Positions 18,671 to 26,773 are shown, numbered from the stretch's first letter. The stretch is DNA of 64,000 nt from Bacteroidales bacterium (GCA_017561885.1 JAFZBF010000041.1:1-64000); one strand, 5' to 3'. The notes: generated from the sequence alone by a model not told the origin. Made by a program: numbers and translations.

Positions 18671-18701
18671 TTGCAAAGATAAAAGAATATGGTTATCTTT
18701 C
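18671..18701 (+). promoter_or_regulatory. Promoter of the M6 metalloprotease gene, overlapping the divergent promoter
   Basis: TTG at 18671-18673 (part of TTTG from 18670) abuts the minus-strand -7 box. A 20-bp spacer leads to TATCTTTC at 18694-18701, one mismatch from consensus. The two promoters share an inverted repeat AAAGATAA / TTATCTTT (18675-18682 and 18693-18700). Confidence 0.5.
18674..18681 (-). promoter_or_regulatory. Promoter -7 box of the GT2-LAB_N-GT39-alr operon
   Basis: The minus strand reads TATCTTTG, an exact -7 match, 9 bp upstream of the ATG at 18664. At the -33 position there is TTC in place of TTG. It lies inside the plus-strand promoter of the M6 protease gene. Confidence 0.55.
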
Positions 18702-18727
18702 GAAATTGGTCTCATCTTTTTGTGCCC

Positions 18728-20524
18728 ATGAAACCGAGCATAAAACGGCTTTTACATATGTTGACCGCTGTCCTTCTGATGGCAGCAGCGGGCTCGGATG
18801 CCGTTTCAGCCGGTGGGACAAACGACCGCAGCGCAGCCGTCACTCTCAATGTAGCCGTCATACCGGCCCGCTTCTCAGACTTGAACTTCATACAGCCTGA
18901 CCCTCAGGCATGGCTGGAAGATCTTTTCAACAGCTATGTACTCAATTCCAATGTTACGACAGGAAGCGTCACCACTTACCTGGAAGACAATCTCGGGTCA
19001 GCTTTCCAGTTCCGCTTCACGGTAATCGATCCGGTCGCGCTGCCGGAAAAGGCAGCATACTACGGAGGCAACAAATCATCCGGAGAAGACAGTCACATCA
19101 ATGACCTTTACCTGCACGCCTGCTCCGCAGCAGAAGCTGCAGGCGTAGATTTTTCCCGTTTCGACAGCAACTCCGACAACACGATCGATATGGTGTTCGT
19201 CATTTTCCCGGGAAACAACGAGGCTGAGAGCGACCGTCCCGACGAGATATGGCCGATGAACGACGACCTCGGCAGGCTGAAGAAGTACTATTCAAAGAAG
19301 AAGCTCGGCAAAGTGGCGTGCTACAGTGAATTTGCAGGTTCCGACCACAGCCATACCGCAGGTATAGGTACGATCTGTCACGAATTGCTCCACTCAATAG
19401 GACTGCCAGACCTGTATGATGTAAACGGCGAAACCGAAGGGAAATGCAATCCCCTGTTCGGGAGTGTCTCCATTATGGACAAAGGCAACCTCAACAACAA
19501 CGGCCGCACCCCTCCCTATCTCGGGGCCATAGAAAGAGAGCTGCTCGGCATACTGAACATAGAGGACATAGAAATCGGACGCCAGTATTTCCTTCCGTCC
19601 ATCGAAATCTCCAACACCGCATTGAGAGTTCCCACCTCCAATAAAGGCGAATACTTTCTCATTGAATACCGCAGCGGAGCCAAATGGGACTCCTATATCG
19701 GAGGAAGCGGGCTTCTGATATACCACATCGACAAATCCCTCAACACGGCTGGGTCGATGACGGCGGCAGAAAGGTGGACTGTCAATGCCATCAACTGCTG
19801 TGCATCGCACCCATGCGCATCGTTGGTCGACATAACCCACGCCGGCAGCCTTCCTGCAGCCTTCTATCCAGGCAGTTCTGGAACGACAGTCGTCATCTCG
19901 AATGAAAACGACGCTCTGTGGAAATGGAACGGTGACGGTGCAGGATACGGCCTCAGAAGCATTACTGAAACATACACCGGAGCCGCGGAATTCAACGTGG
20001 TTTCTGACATCTACTGGCGACTGCCACAGGTGCTGGAATGCAATGTATTCGCGAACCAGAGGGATGCGCGCATCGAATGGGAAGTCGACAAGGCCAGCAG
20101 CGCCACCTGGCTCATCCGCTGGGGTTCGGCCAGGAGCATCCTTATGGAAACCGTATACCCTTCTGGCCACGAATATACTTTCAGCAACCTGGCTGCCGGC
20201 GAGACCTATGTCTGCGATATCCTGGCTTCCGAATCAGGCATCGAAGGCAAGAAATACCACGTAGAATTCACGACCATTCCTGACTTGACCAATTATCCGC
20301 TCATCTCGATACCAGCGCATCCGTTCGCAGTCGGAGATGCACTGCGTCTGAGCATCATCAATATCGAAAAAGAACCGCTTGAGCAGACCTGGTATATGGA
20401 CGGCGTGGCATTGACAGAACCTGTCGTCACATTTACCGGCAGAGGCAGACACCAGATCAAAGTGTCTTATACGATGGACGGCGTGAAACGTGAATATCTG
20501 GAAAAGACCGTAACCGTAGAATGA
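18728..20524 (+). CDS. Secreted M6-type (immune inhibitor A-like) metalloprotease
   Basis: From the ATG at 18728 the protein has 598 residues with a signal peptide (basic start, hydrophobic stretch to about 21, cleavage near 'AVSAGG'). An upstream TTG/ATG extension is less likely because it would start inside the promoter. The zinc motif HELLHSIGLPD at residues 218-228 fits HExxHxxGxxD of the M6 family. The 'FDSNSDNTIDMVFVIFPG' segment before it is also typical. The C-terminal third has a fibronectin type III-like domain ('LECNVFANQRDARIEWEV') and a further beta domain. It likely degrades proteins outside the cell or at the surface. The next gene starts within its stop codon. Confidence 0.85.
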   Translation: MKPSIKRLLHMLTAVLLMAAAGSDAVSAGGTNDRSAAVTLNVAVIPARFSDLNFIQPDPQAWLEDLFNSYVLNSNVTTGSVTTYLEDNLGSAFQFRFTVIDPVALPEKAAYYGGNKSSGEDSHINDLYLHACSAAEAAGVDFSRFDSNSDNTIDMVFVIFPGNNEAESDRPDEIWPMNDDLGRLKKYYSKKKLGKVACYSEFAGSDHSHTAGIGTICHELLHSIGLPDLYDVNGETEGKCNPLFGSVSIMDKGNLNNNGRTPPYLGAIERELLGILNIEDIEIGRQYFLPSIEISNTALRVPTSNKGEYFLIEYRSGAKWDSYIGGSGLLIYHIDKSLNTAGSMTAAERWTVNAINCCASHPCASLVDITHAGSLPAAFYPGSSGTTVVISNENDALWKWNGDGAGYGLRSITETYTGAAEFNVVSDIYWRLPQVLECNVFANQRDARIEWEVDKASSATWLIRWGSARSILMETVYPSGHEYTFSNLAAGETYVCDILASESGIEGKKYHVEFTTIPDLTNYPLISIPAHPFAVGDALRLSIINIEKEPLEQTWYMDGVALTEPVVTFTGRGRHQIKVSYTMDGVKREYLEKTVTVE

Positions 20525-20985
20525 GAAGCGCTCTTCATACAATCATCAGTCTGGCAGCCGCTCTGGTAGTGGTGATGCTGATGGCATTCCAGTGTGCAGA
20601 GCCGCTGCCGCCGCCACCGACACCTACGCCGCCGGAGCCGGACCCGGTTTCAGAAAGCCTCAAGGCTTTTCTGCAGAAAAGCGAGATAGGCCTCTATATC
20701 GATACTGAAGGCATAGTGCTTTATGATGAATTCAATTATCAGAAAGCCTGGAGCGTCGACGGCGGTTATTTCCGCATCCAGCGCGACGACCAGAGCGCTT
20801 ACCTCAACGTCAAGAAAGCATCCCAGTCGGCATCTTCATCATATCAGGTCGAATATTTGGGCAAGAACAACGAGGTGACGCTCATGCTGCTCAAACTGCA
20901 GTCAGTCCAGACGGAAAACTCTAGAGTCTGGCTGTGGAACGAAACTATGAAAACCGGCGTCATCATTCCCGAAGGAAGCCTATAA
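20521..20985 (+). CDS. Small unrecognised lipoprotein coupled to the M6 protease
   Basis: The 154-residue protein overlaps the protease gene by 4 bp (ATGA). It has a hydrophobic N-terminus ending in 'LMAFQCAEP', where Cys25 could be lipid-modified although the lipobox is loose. A proline-rich spacer ('PLPPPPTPTPPEPDP') follows, then a globular part of about 110 residues with alternating strands and many aromatic residues. I do not recognise the family. The coupling suggests it works with the protease, for example as a surface anchor, chaperone or inhibitor; that is inference only. Confidence 0.6.
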   Translation: MRSALHTIISLAAALVVVMLMAFQCAEPLPPPPTPTPPEPDPVSESLKAFLQKSEIGLYIDTEGIVLYDEFNYQKAWSVDGGYFRIQRDDQSAYLNVKKASQSASSSYQVEYLGKNNEVTLMLLKLQSVQTENSRVWLWNETMKTGVIIPEGSL

Positions 20986-21015
20986 AAACAAAAAGAGAGT
21001 CGCCTGGACTCTCTT
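20983..21015 (-). terminator. Intrinsic terminator between convergent genes
   Basis: A 9-bp stem AAGAGAGTC/GACTCTCTT (20993-21001 with 21007-21015) has a 5-base loop. On the minus strand a T-rich run (20992-20983) follows, terminating the H1-like gene. It may also stop the protease operon from the other side, though its plus-strand T-run is weak. Confidence 0.75.
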
Positions 21016-21041
21016 CTCATTTTACACAAGGATCACAAAGA

Positions 21042-21218
21042 TTATTTCTTTGCTGCGTCGAGAGATACTTTCCTGAAGTCTTTCATCAGTTTTGCGATAT
21101 TCAGCGCATTTTTGCGGGCGCGAGTACCAGCGGCTTTGTTACCTTTTACAGCCTGTGCATCTGCATTTTTGACGAAAGCGTCGATCTCAGCTTTGATTTG
21201 TGCAAGGAGTTTGTCCAT
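21042..21218 (-). CDS. Histone H1-like small basic protein
   Basis: A 58-residue frame runs from ATG at 21218 to TAA at 21042. It starts 'MDKLLAQIKAEIDAF' and ends 'KDFRKVSLDAAKK', with 'GNKAAGTRARKNALN' in the middle. It is rich in Lys and Ala, without cysteine or membrane segments, and has the pattern of the short Hc1/H1-like proteins widespread in Bacteroidota. These are thought to bind DNA or the nucleoid. A good promoter lies upstream and a strong terminator downstream, so it is a single-gene transcript, probably well expressed. Confidence 0.85.
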   Translation of the reverse strand: MDKLLAQIKAEIDAFVKNADAQAVKGNKAAGTRARKNALNIAKLMKDFRKVSLDAAKK

Positions 21219-21256
21219 AGTGTTAGTTTTTAGGTTGTTAATTTCTATCTGATAAG

Positions 21257-21286
21257 CGAATTTAACTATTGATATTCAATTCTCAA
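21257..21286 (-). promoter_or_regulatory. Promoter of the H1-like gene
   Basis: On the minus strand TTG (21286-21284, in TTTTG) is followed by a 19-bp spacer and TAAATTCG (21264-21257), one mismatch from the -7 consensus. It overlaps the stop of the upstream S41 protease gene. Confidence 0.5.
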
Positions 21287-22743
21287 AATAAAAGTTGATT
21301 TTCAGCGGGTTTGTCTTTAAAAATACCATAATTCGGGTCTCTTGCCTCTTCAGGAAGCTTTGCGTCCCTCATTCCGGCAGCTGATTTTGATGGAATTGAA
21401 GAATAAGACGGCCGTTTTTTCGGAAGCGCAGGATAGCTCCCGTTCACAATATGATAGAGGCAGGCGGCTATATTGTCCTCCTCGGGCCCGAAATCGTGAT
21501 ACAGGTCGTCGGGACGGTAGCCGTTTCCGGGCTTCAGTCCGTCATCGGGAATGTTCTGCCCTCTTCCGTTGCTGTTGTAGAAACATATCGGCAGGAAGGC
21601 ATACTCCAGATTGCGGTAATTGCCGCTGTTGTACTCATTCTGGTATTGCTTGTCGTCAGGATACATAAGCACATACATTCCGTTTGGCTTTCCATAGGTC
21701 GTATCACCGACCTGCTCGACATTCATAAGCGTCGAGAGGCCGTTGAGAACCATCTCGCTTGCCGAAGCAGTTCCCCGGCCGGTAATTATATAGAGCCTGT
21801 CAATATCGAGGGAGATGTCGTTACCCGACGCATCCTTGATGCGCGTTATCGAATATGAATCGTCATATTTCCTGAGATTCGCATTATGTGTCCTTTTCAC
21901 ATAAACCTGTCCTACTGAAGAAGCTGGCGCGACATAATTGACAAGAGTGTCACTCGCCCTGGAATCGCCGCCACCGTTGTAGCGCAGGTCAAGGATAAGT
22001 TTCTTCACACCGGCAGCACGGAAAACCTGCATACTTTCTTTAATGTCGTCGATCATGGGTTTGCCGTTGATGTCACGGCCGGCCTGGAAGCCCAGGTAGT
22101 TGAAATAACCGACTTTTTCTCTCAGGCCGGGCCAGTCCTCAGAATCGAATACCCTGGTGATGAGTCCGGGCCGTCTGTTGAGCACTTCTGCGGCGGTGAT
22201 ATCCATCTCGCGGGCCGCCCCGTCCAGGTCACGGAACACGAAAGTCTGCGGACGGCTTGTGGGAGGATTGTAGAACACTTCGTTGAACTGACCGCTGTTG
22301 ACGAGCTCGTCCTTGCTTTTACCGTTTATATAGGCGATAGTCCAGCCTCTTTTCACACCTGCCTTGTCGAAAGGGGAACCTGGGATCACATATCTGACTT
22401 TTACGTCATAGTCATCGTAATACTCCAGAGGCTGAGCCAGGGAAGCTCCGTAAGTGCCATAAGAAGTGCCCTGTTCCTCAGCCACATATTCTTCTCCCGT
22501 TTCCATCCAGCTCCACCTGTCCTGATTTGCCAGGAGACTGTTGAAGAAAGACTCTACATCTTCACGTCCGGTATACTTGACAGTCTTCGGAACCTCGGTG
22601 TTCCAATAGTAGTAATACTGCATCTGGCTATGGATGTACTTCTTGACAGGCTGCATCTTTGCCGTTTCCGGATCAGCAGGTTCCTGGCAGCTGCAGATGA
22701 CGGCCGCCATTATCGTAAATATGGCAAGGAGCTTAATCTTCAT
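21283..22743 (-). CDS. S41 family (C-terminal processing type) peptidase lipoprotein
   Basis: The 486-residue protein has a signal peptide with a lipobox-like end 'VICSC' (Cys19). A PDZ-like region covers about 95-185 ('YVIPGSPFDKAGVKRGWTIAYING'). The S41 catalytic domain contains 'LILDLRYNGGGD' near 250-260 and the serine motif 'GTASASEM' near 324-331. It would cut proteins in the periplasm or at the membrane surface. It begins inside the end of the FtsB/DivIC-like gene (11-bp overlap). The general family is clear; the substrate is unknown. Confidence 0.92.
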   Translation of the reverse strand: MKIKLLAIFTIMAAVICSCQEPADPETAKMQPVKKYIHSQMQYYYYWNTEVPKTVKYTGREDVESFFNSLLANQDRWSWMETGEEYVAEEQGTSYGTYGASLAQPLEYYDDYDVKVRYVIPGSPFDKAGVKRGWTIAYINGKSKDELVNSGQFNEVFYNPPTSRPQTFVFRDLDGAAREMDITAAEVLNRRPGLITRVFDSEDWPGLREKVGYFNYLGFQAGRDINGKPMIDDIKESMQVFRAAGVKKLILDLRYNGGGDSRASDTLVNYVAPASSVGQVYVKRTHNANLRKYDDSYSITRIKDASGNDISLDIDRLYIITGRGTASASEMVLNGLSTLMNVEQVGDTTYGKPNGMYVLMYPDDKQYQNEYNSGNYRNLEYAFLPICFYNSNGRGQNIPDDGLKPGNGYRPDDLYHDFGPEEDNIAACLYHIVNGSYPALPKKRPSYSSIPSKSAAGMRDAKLPEEARDPNYGIFKDKPAENQLLF

Positions 22744-23077
22744 CGTCGAATTCTAGAAGATAGACAACCTCGGAATCCTTCTGGAAATAGTATTGTTCCC
22801 TTGCGAACATCTCAAGCGTGTCGGCATTGGAAGTCAGCTGGTTGATTTTCTCGGTCGTGGCGTCGGTCGCATTGCGGTAGTACAATTTCTGCCTGTTCTG
22901 GTCGGAGATGGTGGAAAGGCTCCTGAAAAGAACAAGAGAATTGTTGCGGTCGACGAAGCCGATGATAATCAAGAAAATCAAAGTGGCAATGACATACTTG
23001 TTCAGCACGATCTTCCACACAAGGCTTTTCTCCCTGAGTTCCTTTATCTTATCCTTGACTGTAGCTAACAGGGCCAT
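22733..23077 (-). CDS. Septum formation initiator FtsB/DivIC family protein
   Basis: The 114-residue protein has a short basic cytoplasmic start, one membrane helix at about residues 29-43 ('VIATLIFLIIIGFVD') and a periplasmic coiled coil. It ends in the family motif 'EMFAREQYYFQKDSEVVYLLE', matching the 'ARE.Y....GE' pattern of FtsB/DivIC. Such proteins join FtsL and FtsQ in the divisome. The downstream S41 protease overlaps it by 11 bp. A possible promoter (TTG, 19 bp, AAATTTTG) is on the minus strand at 23141-23112. Confidence 0.88.
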   Translation of the reverse strand: MALLATVKDKIKELREKSLVWKIVLNKYVIATLIFLIIIGFVDRNNSLVLFRSLSTISDQNRQKLYYRNATDATTEKINQLTSNADTLEMFAREQYYFQKDSEVVYLLEFDDED

Positions 23078-23155
23078 ACAAGCGAGTCATTTTCAACATG
23101 TAAAGTTAATCCAAAATTTGTATATTTACGCAAAATTGCAATCTTAGCAAGCGCT

Positions 23156-24064
23156 ATGTTCAAATCAAGTAATTTCAAATACTACTATCCGACTCTCAGC
23201 GAGAGCTGGATACTCGTGCTTATCTTCGTCCTTCTCGGCAGTCTTCTCGGCGGGGCAGTCACTTTGATTGTCAGAAACACGTTCCTGTCAGCCCTGCTGA
23301 CTTCCATTTCCTACATCATGACGATGGTTCCTCCATTCTGGTACATCGCTGCCAAGGCGAAAAAGAATGCCAGTCCCGTGCTGGACGCTCCGAAATATGT
23401 CAAGCTCAACAAGCCGCATTTCGGCAAGATAGGCGCATTTCCCCTGTTCGTGCTGCTTGCAGTTGCAGTATGGGCACTCGGCATCATCACCGAACCCCTG
23501 GTATCGTGGATGGAAATGCCCGACATGATCAAGGAAGCATTCGAGGCCGCGTTCGACGCTTCCAAGCCGGTCGACCTGATAATTTCGACAGCGATACTTG
23601 CACCGCTTTGCGAAGAGTTCCTGTGCAGGGGCAATATGATGCGAGGCATACTGGTGCAGAAAGGCCCCTTGAAGGCTATCCTCTGGTCGGCGTTCATCTT
23701 TGCGTTGATTCATTTCAACCCCTGGCAGGCGATACCCGCATTCATTCTCGGATGCTTCTTCGGCTGGATTTACTACAAGACCCACAGCCTGTGGGCCTGC
23801 GTATTCATGCATTTTGTCAATAACGCCACTTCCGCAGCACTGACTATCGCCTTTCCCGAGATTGGAGTCAGCGACACTTTTTCGTCACTGATGGGAAAAG
23901 GCGCCTATGCAACATTGTATTTCTTATCCCTGGCCATCTTCTGCGCCATAATCTATGTTCTCTACAAGAAACTGGACAACAATGACGAAGCTGCATCCTT
24001 TGAAGTTCAATGCGATTCTCAAGAACCGGGTCTGGGGTGGGAGAAAGCTGACGACACAATATAA
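23156..24064 (+). CDS. CPBP family intramembrane metalloprotease
   Basis: The 302-residue membrane protein has about eight hydrophobic helices. The Abi/CPBP motifs are present: Glu153-Glu154 with Arg158 in 'PLCEEFLCRG', His186 in 'IHFNPWQ' and His219 in 'FMHFVNN'. Relatives include the CAAX prenyl protease Rce1 and bacteriocin-immunity proteins; in bacteria the substrate is usually unknown. The last 83 bp overlap the manA gene in another frame, which is long for adjacent genes, so the C-terminal tail after about residue 275 may be poorly conserved. Confidence 0.9.
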   Translation: MFKSSNFKYYYPTLSESWILVLIFVLLGSLLGGAVTLIVRNTFLSALLTSISYIMTMVPPFWYIAAKAKKNASPVLDAPKYVKLNKPHFGKIGAFPLFVLLAVAVWALGIITEPLVSWMEMPDMIKEAFEAAFDASKPVDLIISTAILAPLCEEFLCRGNMMRGILVQKGPLKAILWSAFIFALIHFNPWQAIPAFILGCFFGWIYYKTHSLWACVFMHFVNNATSAALTIAFPEIGVSDTFSSLMGKGAYATLYFLSLAIFCAIIYVLYKKLDNNDEAASFEVQCDSQEPGLGWEKADDTI

Positions 24065-25040
24065 CCAGACACTGCCTGAAGACGGCGGCGAGGCTGCAGG
24101 CCTCGATCCGGACCATATCGGCGAAAGCTGGATACTGAGCGATATGGGGGCGGAAGAAAGCGTGGTGAGCGAAGGGTTCCTGAAGGGCAACACCCTTGAG
24201 GACATCCTTGAGACATATCTGGGAGACCTTGTGGGAGACGAAGTGTACGACCGCTACCGCAACCAGTTCCCGCTGCTTGTCAAACTCCTCGACATCAATG
24301 GCAGGCTCAGCGTCCAGGTACACCCCGACGACGACATCGCAGCACAGCGTTACGACAGTTACGGCAAGAAGGAATGCTGGTATGTGATGGATGCCGGCGA
24401 GGATGCAGTGATCTGGCTGGGATTCAAGAGAGATGTCACCGCCACAGAATTCTACGACGCATGCCGCCAGGGAACGGCCGACAGGCTCCTGAATGAGTTC
24501 CACCCCAGGAAAGGGGAATGCTATCTCATCAATCCCGGAACGGTCCATGCCGCCGGAGGCGGACTGGTGATAGCCGAGATACAGGAGTCAAGCGACATTA
24601 CCCTGAGGCTTTACGACTGGGGCCGCGAGAACAATCCGGCTACAGCCCGTGAAATGAACCTCGAAGAGGCATTCGACATCATAGATTTCAGCGCGCTGAA
24701 AGCAGAAGACTGCATCGTACGCAAGCCCGAGAGCGGCAAGGCTGTTTTCGACACGGACAGGTTCACCTTCTCGAAGATTGACATCAAGGAGCCGTACCGT
24801 GTGGTTCCCGAAAAATTCAGCAGCTTTATAATCTACATATGCACTGAAGGTTCGGTGGAAGTACAGACTCCGCAGGCTGACGGCCGAAACCAGGTCTACC
24901 GGCTTGACCGGGGGCAGCTGATACTGATTCCCGCATCTCAAGACGAGTGCATCATCATCCCTGCTGCCGTCCAAAGCACAGTTCTCGAGGCTTATGTCAA
25001 GGTCGCAGGGGATGAAAAAGACGATTACCTAAACGATTAG
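23982..25040 (+). CDS. manA: Type I mannose-6-phosphate isomerase
   Basis: The enzyme interconverts fructose-6-phosphate and mannose-6-phosphate. The chosen ATG at 23982 gives 352 residues starting 'MTKLHPLKFNAILKNRVWGGRKL', the usual start of Bacteroidota ManA; a frame open nine codons further upstream is not needed. Zinc ligands are in 'SVQVHPDDDIA' and 'NPGTVHAAGGGLVIAEIQESSD'. The protein is a cupin double domain and is cytoplasmic. It supplies mannose units for glycoconjugates. Its start lies 83 bp inside the CPBP gene. Confidence 0.93.
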   Translation: MTKLHPLKFNAILKNRVWGGRKLTTQYNQTLPEDGGEAAGLDPDHIGESWILSDMGAEESVVSEGFLKGNTLEDILETYLGDLVGDEVYDRYRNQFPLLVKLLDINGRLSVQVHPDDDIAAQRYDSYGKKECWYVMDAGEDAVIWLGFKRDVTATEFYDACRQGTADRLLNEFHPRKGECYLINPGTVHAAGGGLVIAEIQESSDITLRLYDWGRENNPATAREMNLEEAFDIIDFSALKAEDCIVRKPESGKAVFDTDRFTFSKIDIKEPYRVVPEKFSSFIIYICTEGSVEVQTPQADGRNQVYRLDRGQLILIPASQDECIIIPAAVQSTVLEAYVKVAGDEKDDYLND

Positions 25041-25061
25041 AGCCTTAATGGCACGACAACA

Positions 25062-25472
25062 ATGGCTGATTCTACAAGAATAGACAAATTCCTCTGGTCA
25101 ATCAGGGCGTTCAAGACCCGTGCTGATGCCACGGATGCCTGCAAGGGAGGAAAAGTCACCGTCAACGGTCAGGACGCAAAACCGTCCAAGGATGTCAAGA
25201 GCGGAGACATCATATCTGTCCGCAAGGGAGCCGTTCATTATACTTACAAAGTGCTGCTACCGATAGAAAAACGGCAAGGAGCCAAGGAAGTAGAGAAATA
25301 TGCCCAGAATCTGACCCCGGAAAGCGAGATGAAAAAAATGAATGCCCCGGTTGAGACATTCTTCGTAAAAAGGGACCGCGGTGCCGGACGTCCGACAAAA
25401 AAAGAAAGAAGGGAGATGGACGACCTCTACACTTCCCTGTGGGATTCTTCCGACTCCTTTGACGGAGACTGA
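25062..25472 (+). CDS. hslR: S4-domain RNA-binding protein, Hsp15 type
   Basis: The 136-residue protein starts with an S4 RNA-binding domain ('TRIDKFLWSIRAFKTRADATDACKGG' then 'VTVNGQDAKPSKDVKSGD'). It ends in a basic tail 'RGAGRPTKKERREMDDL', as in Hsp15/HslR proteins. Hsp15 binds free 50S subunits carrying a stalled nascent chain with tRNA and helps recycle them. It faces the pth gene tail to tail, with 46 bp shared. The pairing is suggestive because peptidyl-tRNA hydrolase also deals with peptidyl-tRNA. Confidence 0.9.
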   Translation: MADSTRIDKFLWSIRAFKTRADATDACKGGKVTVNGQDAKPSKDVKSGDIISVRKGAVHYTYKVLLPIEKRQGAKEVEKYAQNLTPESEMKKMNAPVETFFVKRDRGAGRPTKKERREMDDLYTSLWDSSDSFDGD

Positions 25473-26056
25473 AGCGGTGACGGCATCTGAGCCGACTTGG
25501 CATTGCACTGGTTCATGGCTCTGTCAACACCTTCCAGAACATACTGCCTGATAGCCTCCGTAGTCCTTTCCAGCAGCTGGGGCAAGGCTCTTTTCTCTTC
25601 GAGCAGGAGTTCGCTGAGAACGAAATCCACCTGACCTCCCGGTGCGAACCCGTTGCCGATTCCTATCCTCAGACGTGCATACTGGTTGGTGGCGAGACAA
25701 TAATTGATGCTCTCAAGGCCGTTATGTCCGCCTGTGCTTCCTTTTTTGCGCATCCTGAGGGTGCCGAATTCAAGAGCGAAATCGTCTACTACGACCAGAA
25801 GATTCTCAAGAGGGATATCGAGTTCATTCATCCAGTATCTTACCGCTTCGCCGCTGAGATTCATATAGGTCGACGGCTTGAGCAGGGTCACTATCTTGTT
25901 CTTCAGTCTGAATTCAGCGACGCTGCCGTACCTCTTGACAGAAAAAACAGCATTGGATGCCCATGCCAGGGCATCCAATGCCATAAAACCCATATTGTGA
26001 CGGGTCAGTTCGTATTCCGAACCTATGTTACCCAATCCTGCGATCAAGTAATGCAT
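25427..26056 (-). CDS. pth: Peptidyl-tRNA hydrolase
   Basis: The 209-residue enzyme cleaves peptidyl-tRNAs released from ribosomes. The family start 'LIAGLGNIGSEYELTRHNMGF' holds the catalytic histidine (His20) and Asn9. The later 'KPSTYMNLSGEAV', 'VDDFALEFGTLRMRKKGSTGGHNGL' segments complete the active site. A hydrophilic tail of about 20 residues ('SPLQSPSKESEES') extends beyond the usual end and lies in the overlap with hslR. It follows rplY by 17 bp, the common bacterial order, and is probably transcribed with it. Confidence 0.95.
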   Translation of the reverse strand: MHYLIAGLGNIGSEYELTRHNMGFMALDALAWASNAVFSVKRYGSVAEFRLKNKIVTLLKPSTYMNLSGEAVRYWMNELDIPLENLLVVVDDFALEFGTLRMRKKGSTGGHNGLESINYCLATNQYARLRIGIGNGFAPGGQVDFVLSELLLEEKRALPQLLERTTEAIRQYVLEGVDRAMNQCNAKSAQMPSPLQSPSKESEESHREV

Positions 26057-26073
26057 ACCCGTCTTTCTTAATC

Positions 26074-26646
26074 TTATTCAGCGCTTGCTGCTGCGACAGC
26101 GTTGCGGGTAGCCTTGACAGAGCATACGATAGCAGTCTTCGGGGTAACGATGTTCACGTTGTCATAGTGAAGGTCACCTGCATTGATGCGTTTGCCAAGC
26201 TTGAGGGTAGTGATGTCTACAGGCAGTTCATCAGGAAGATTAGCCATCAGGGCGCTGACGCGGAGCTTGCGTACGTTGACAACAAGTTTACCTCCCTGCC
26301 TTACACCTTCAGAGTTACCGAAGATGCGGACGGGAACGTCGATAGTGATAGGCTTGTCTTCAGTAACAGCTACGAAATCTACGTGAAGAGGTCTGTCAGT
26401 AACAGGATGATACTGGACTTCACGGAGAACGGCGGTGTTCTTCTTACCGTCGATGTCGAGGTCGATAATGAATGAAGACGGCTGGCATACGAGAGTCATA
26501 AACTCCTTCTCATCAACTGAGAAAGCTACATTCTCAATACCGTTTCCATAGAAATTGCAGGGAACCCTGCCTGCCTTGCGGACTTCTCTGATATCCGCTT
26601 TTGTGCCGATGGTACGGACAGTACCGGCAATTGCAAAATGTTTCAT
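26074..26646 (-). CDS. rplY: 50S ribosomal protein L25 (CTC form)
   Basis: The 190-residue protein has the N-terminal 5S-rRNA-binding L25 domain ('RKAGRVPCNFYGNGIENVAFSV') and the C-terminal CTC beta domain, ending in an Ala-rich tail. This long form is typical of Bacteroidota. It binds 5S rRNA in the large subunit. It heads the rplY-pth operon. A clear promoter lies upstream with a perfect palindrome at the start of the transcript. Confidence 0.95.
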   Translation of the reverse strand: MKHFAIAGTVRTIGTKADIREVRKAGRVPCNFYGNGIENVAFSVDEKEFMTLVCQPSSFIIDLDIDGKKNTAVLREVQYHPVTDRPLHVDFVAVTEDKPITIDVPVRIFGNSEGVRQGGKLVVNVRKLRVSALMANLPDELPVDITTLKLGKRINAGDLHYDNVNIVTPKTAIVCSVKATRNAVAAASAE

Positions 26647-26716
26647 CGATAAAAATTAAAAAATGTGTTACTCAAATCAGGAAGGACACAAGGTCCGACC
26701 CTTTTCCCATTGCACC

Positions 26717-26735
26717 AAAAACATCAGATGTTTTT
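26717..26735. repeat. 19-bp perfect palindrome in the rplY leader
   Basis: AAAAACATC (26717-26725) and GATGTTTTT (26727-26735) are perfect inverted copies around one base. The palindrome lies about 10 bp downstream of the rplY -7 box, at or just after the likely transcription start, so it could be a protein-binding operator or a hairpin at the 5' end of the mRNA. Confidence 0.6.
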
Positions 26736-26744
26736 ATTGCGCGG

Positions 26745-26773
26745 CAAAAATACAAAAAAATATAAGATTGCAA
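26745..26773 (-). promoter_or_regulatory. Promoter of rplY-pth
   Basis: On the minus strand TTG (26773-26771), an 18-bp spacer and TATTTTTG (26752-26745) match the Bacteroidota consensus. The leader to the rplY ATG is about 90 bases. Confidence 0.6.

Noticed and set aside
18665..18715. Longer N-terminus of the GT2 transferase starting at 18715
   Set aside because: The extra residues precede the conserved GT2 start and contain the promoter -7 box at 18681-18674; the ATG at 18664 or 18655 fits better.
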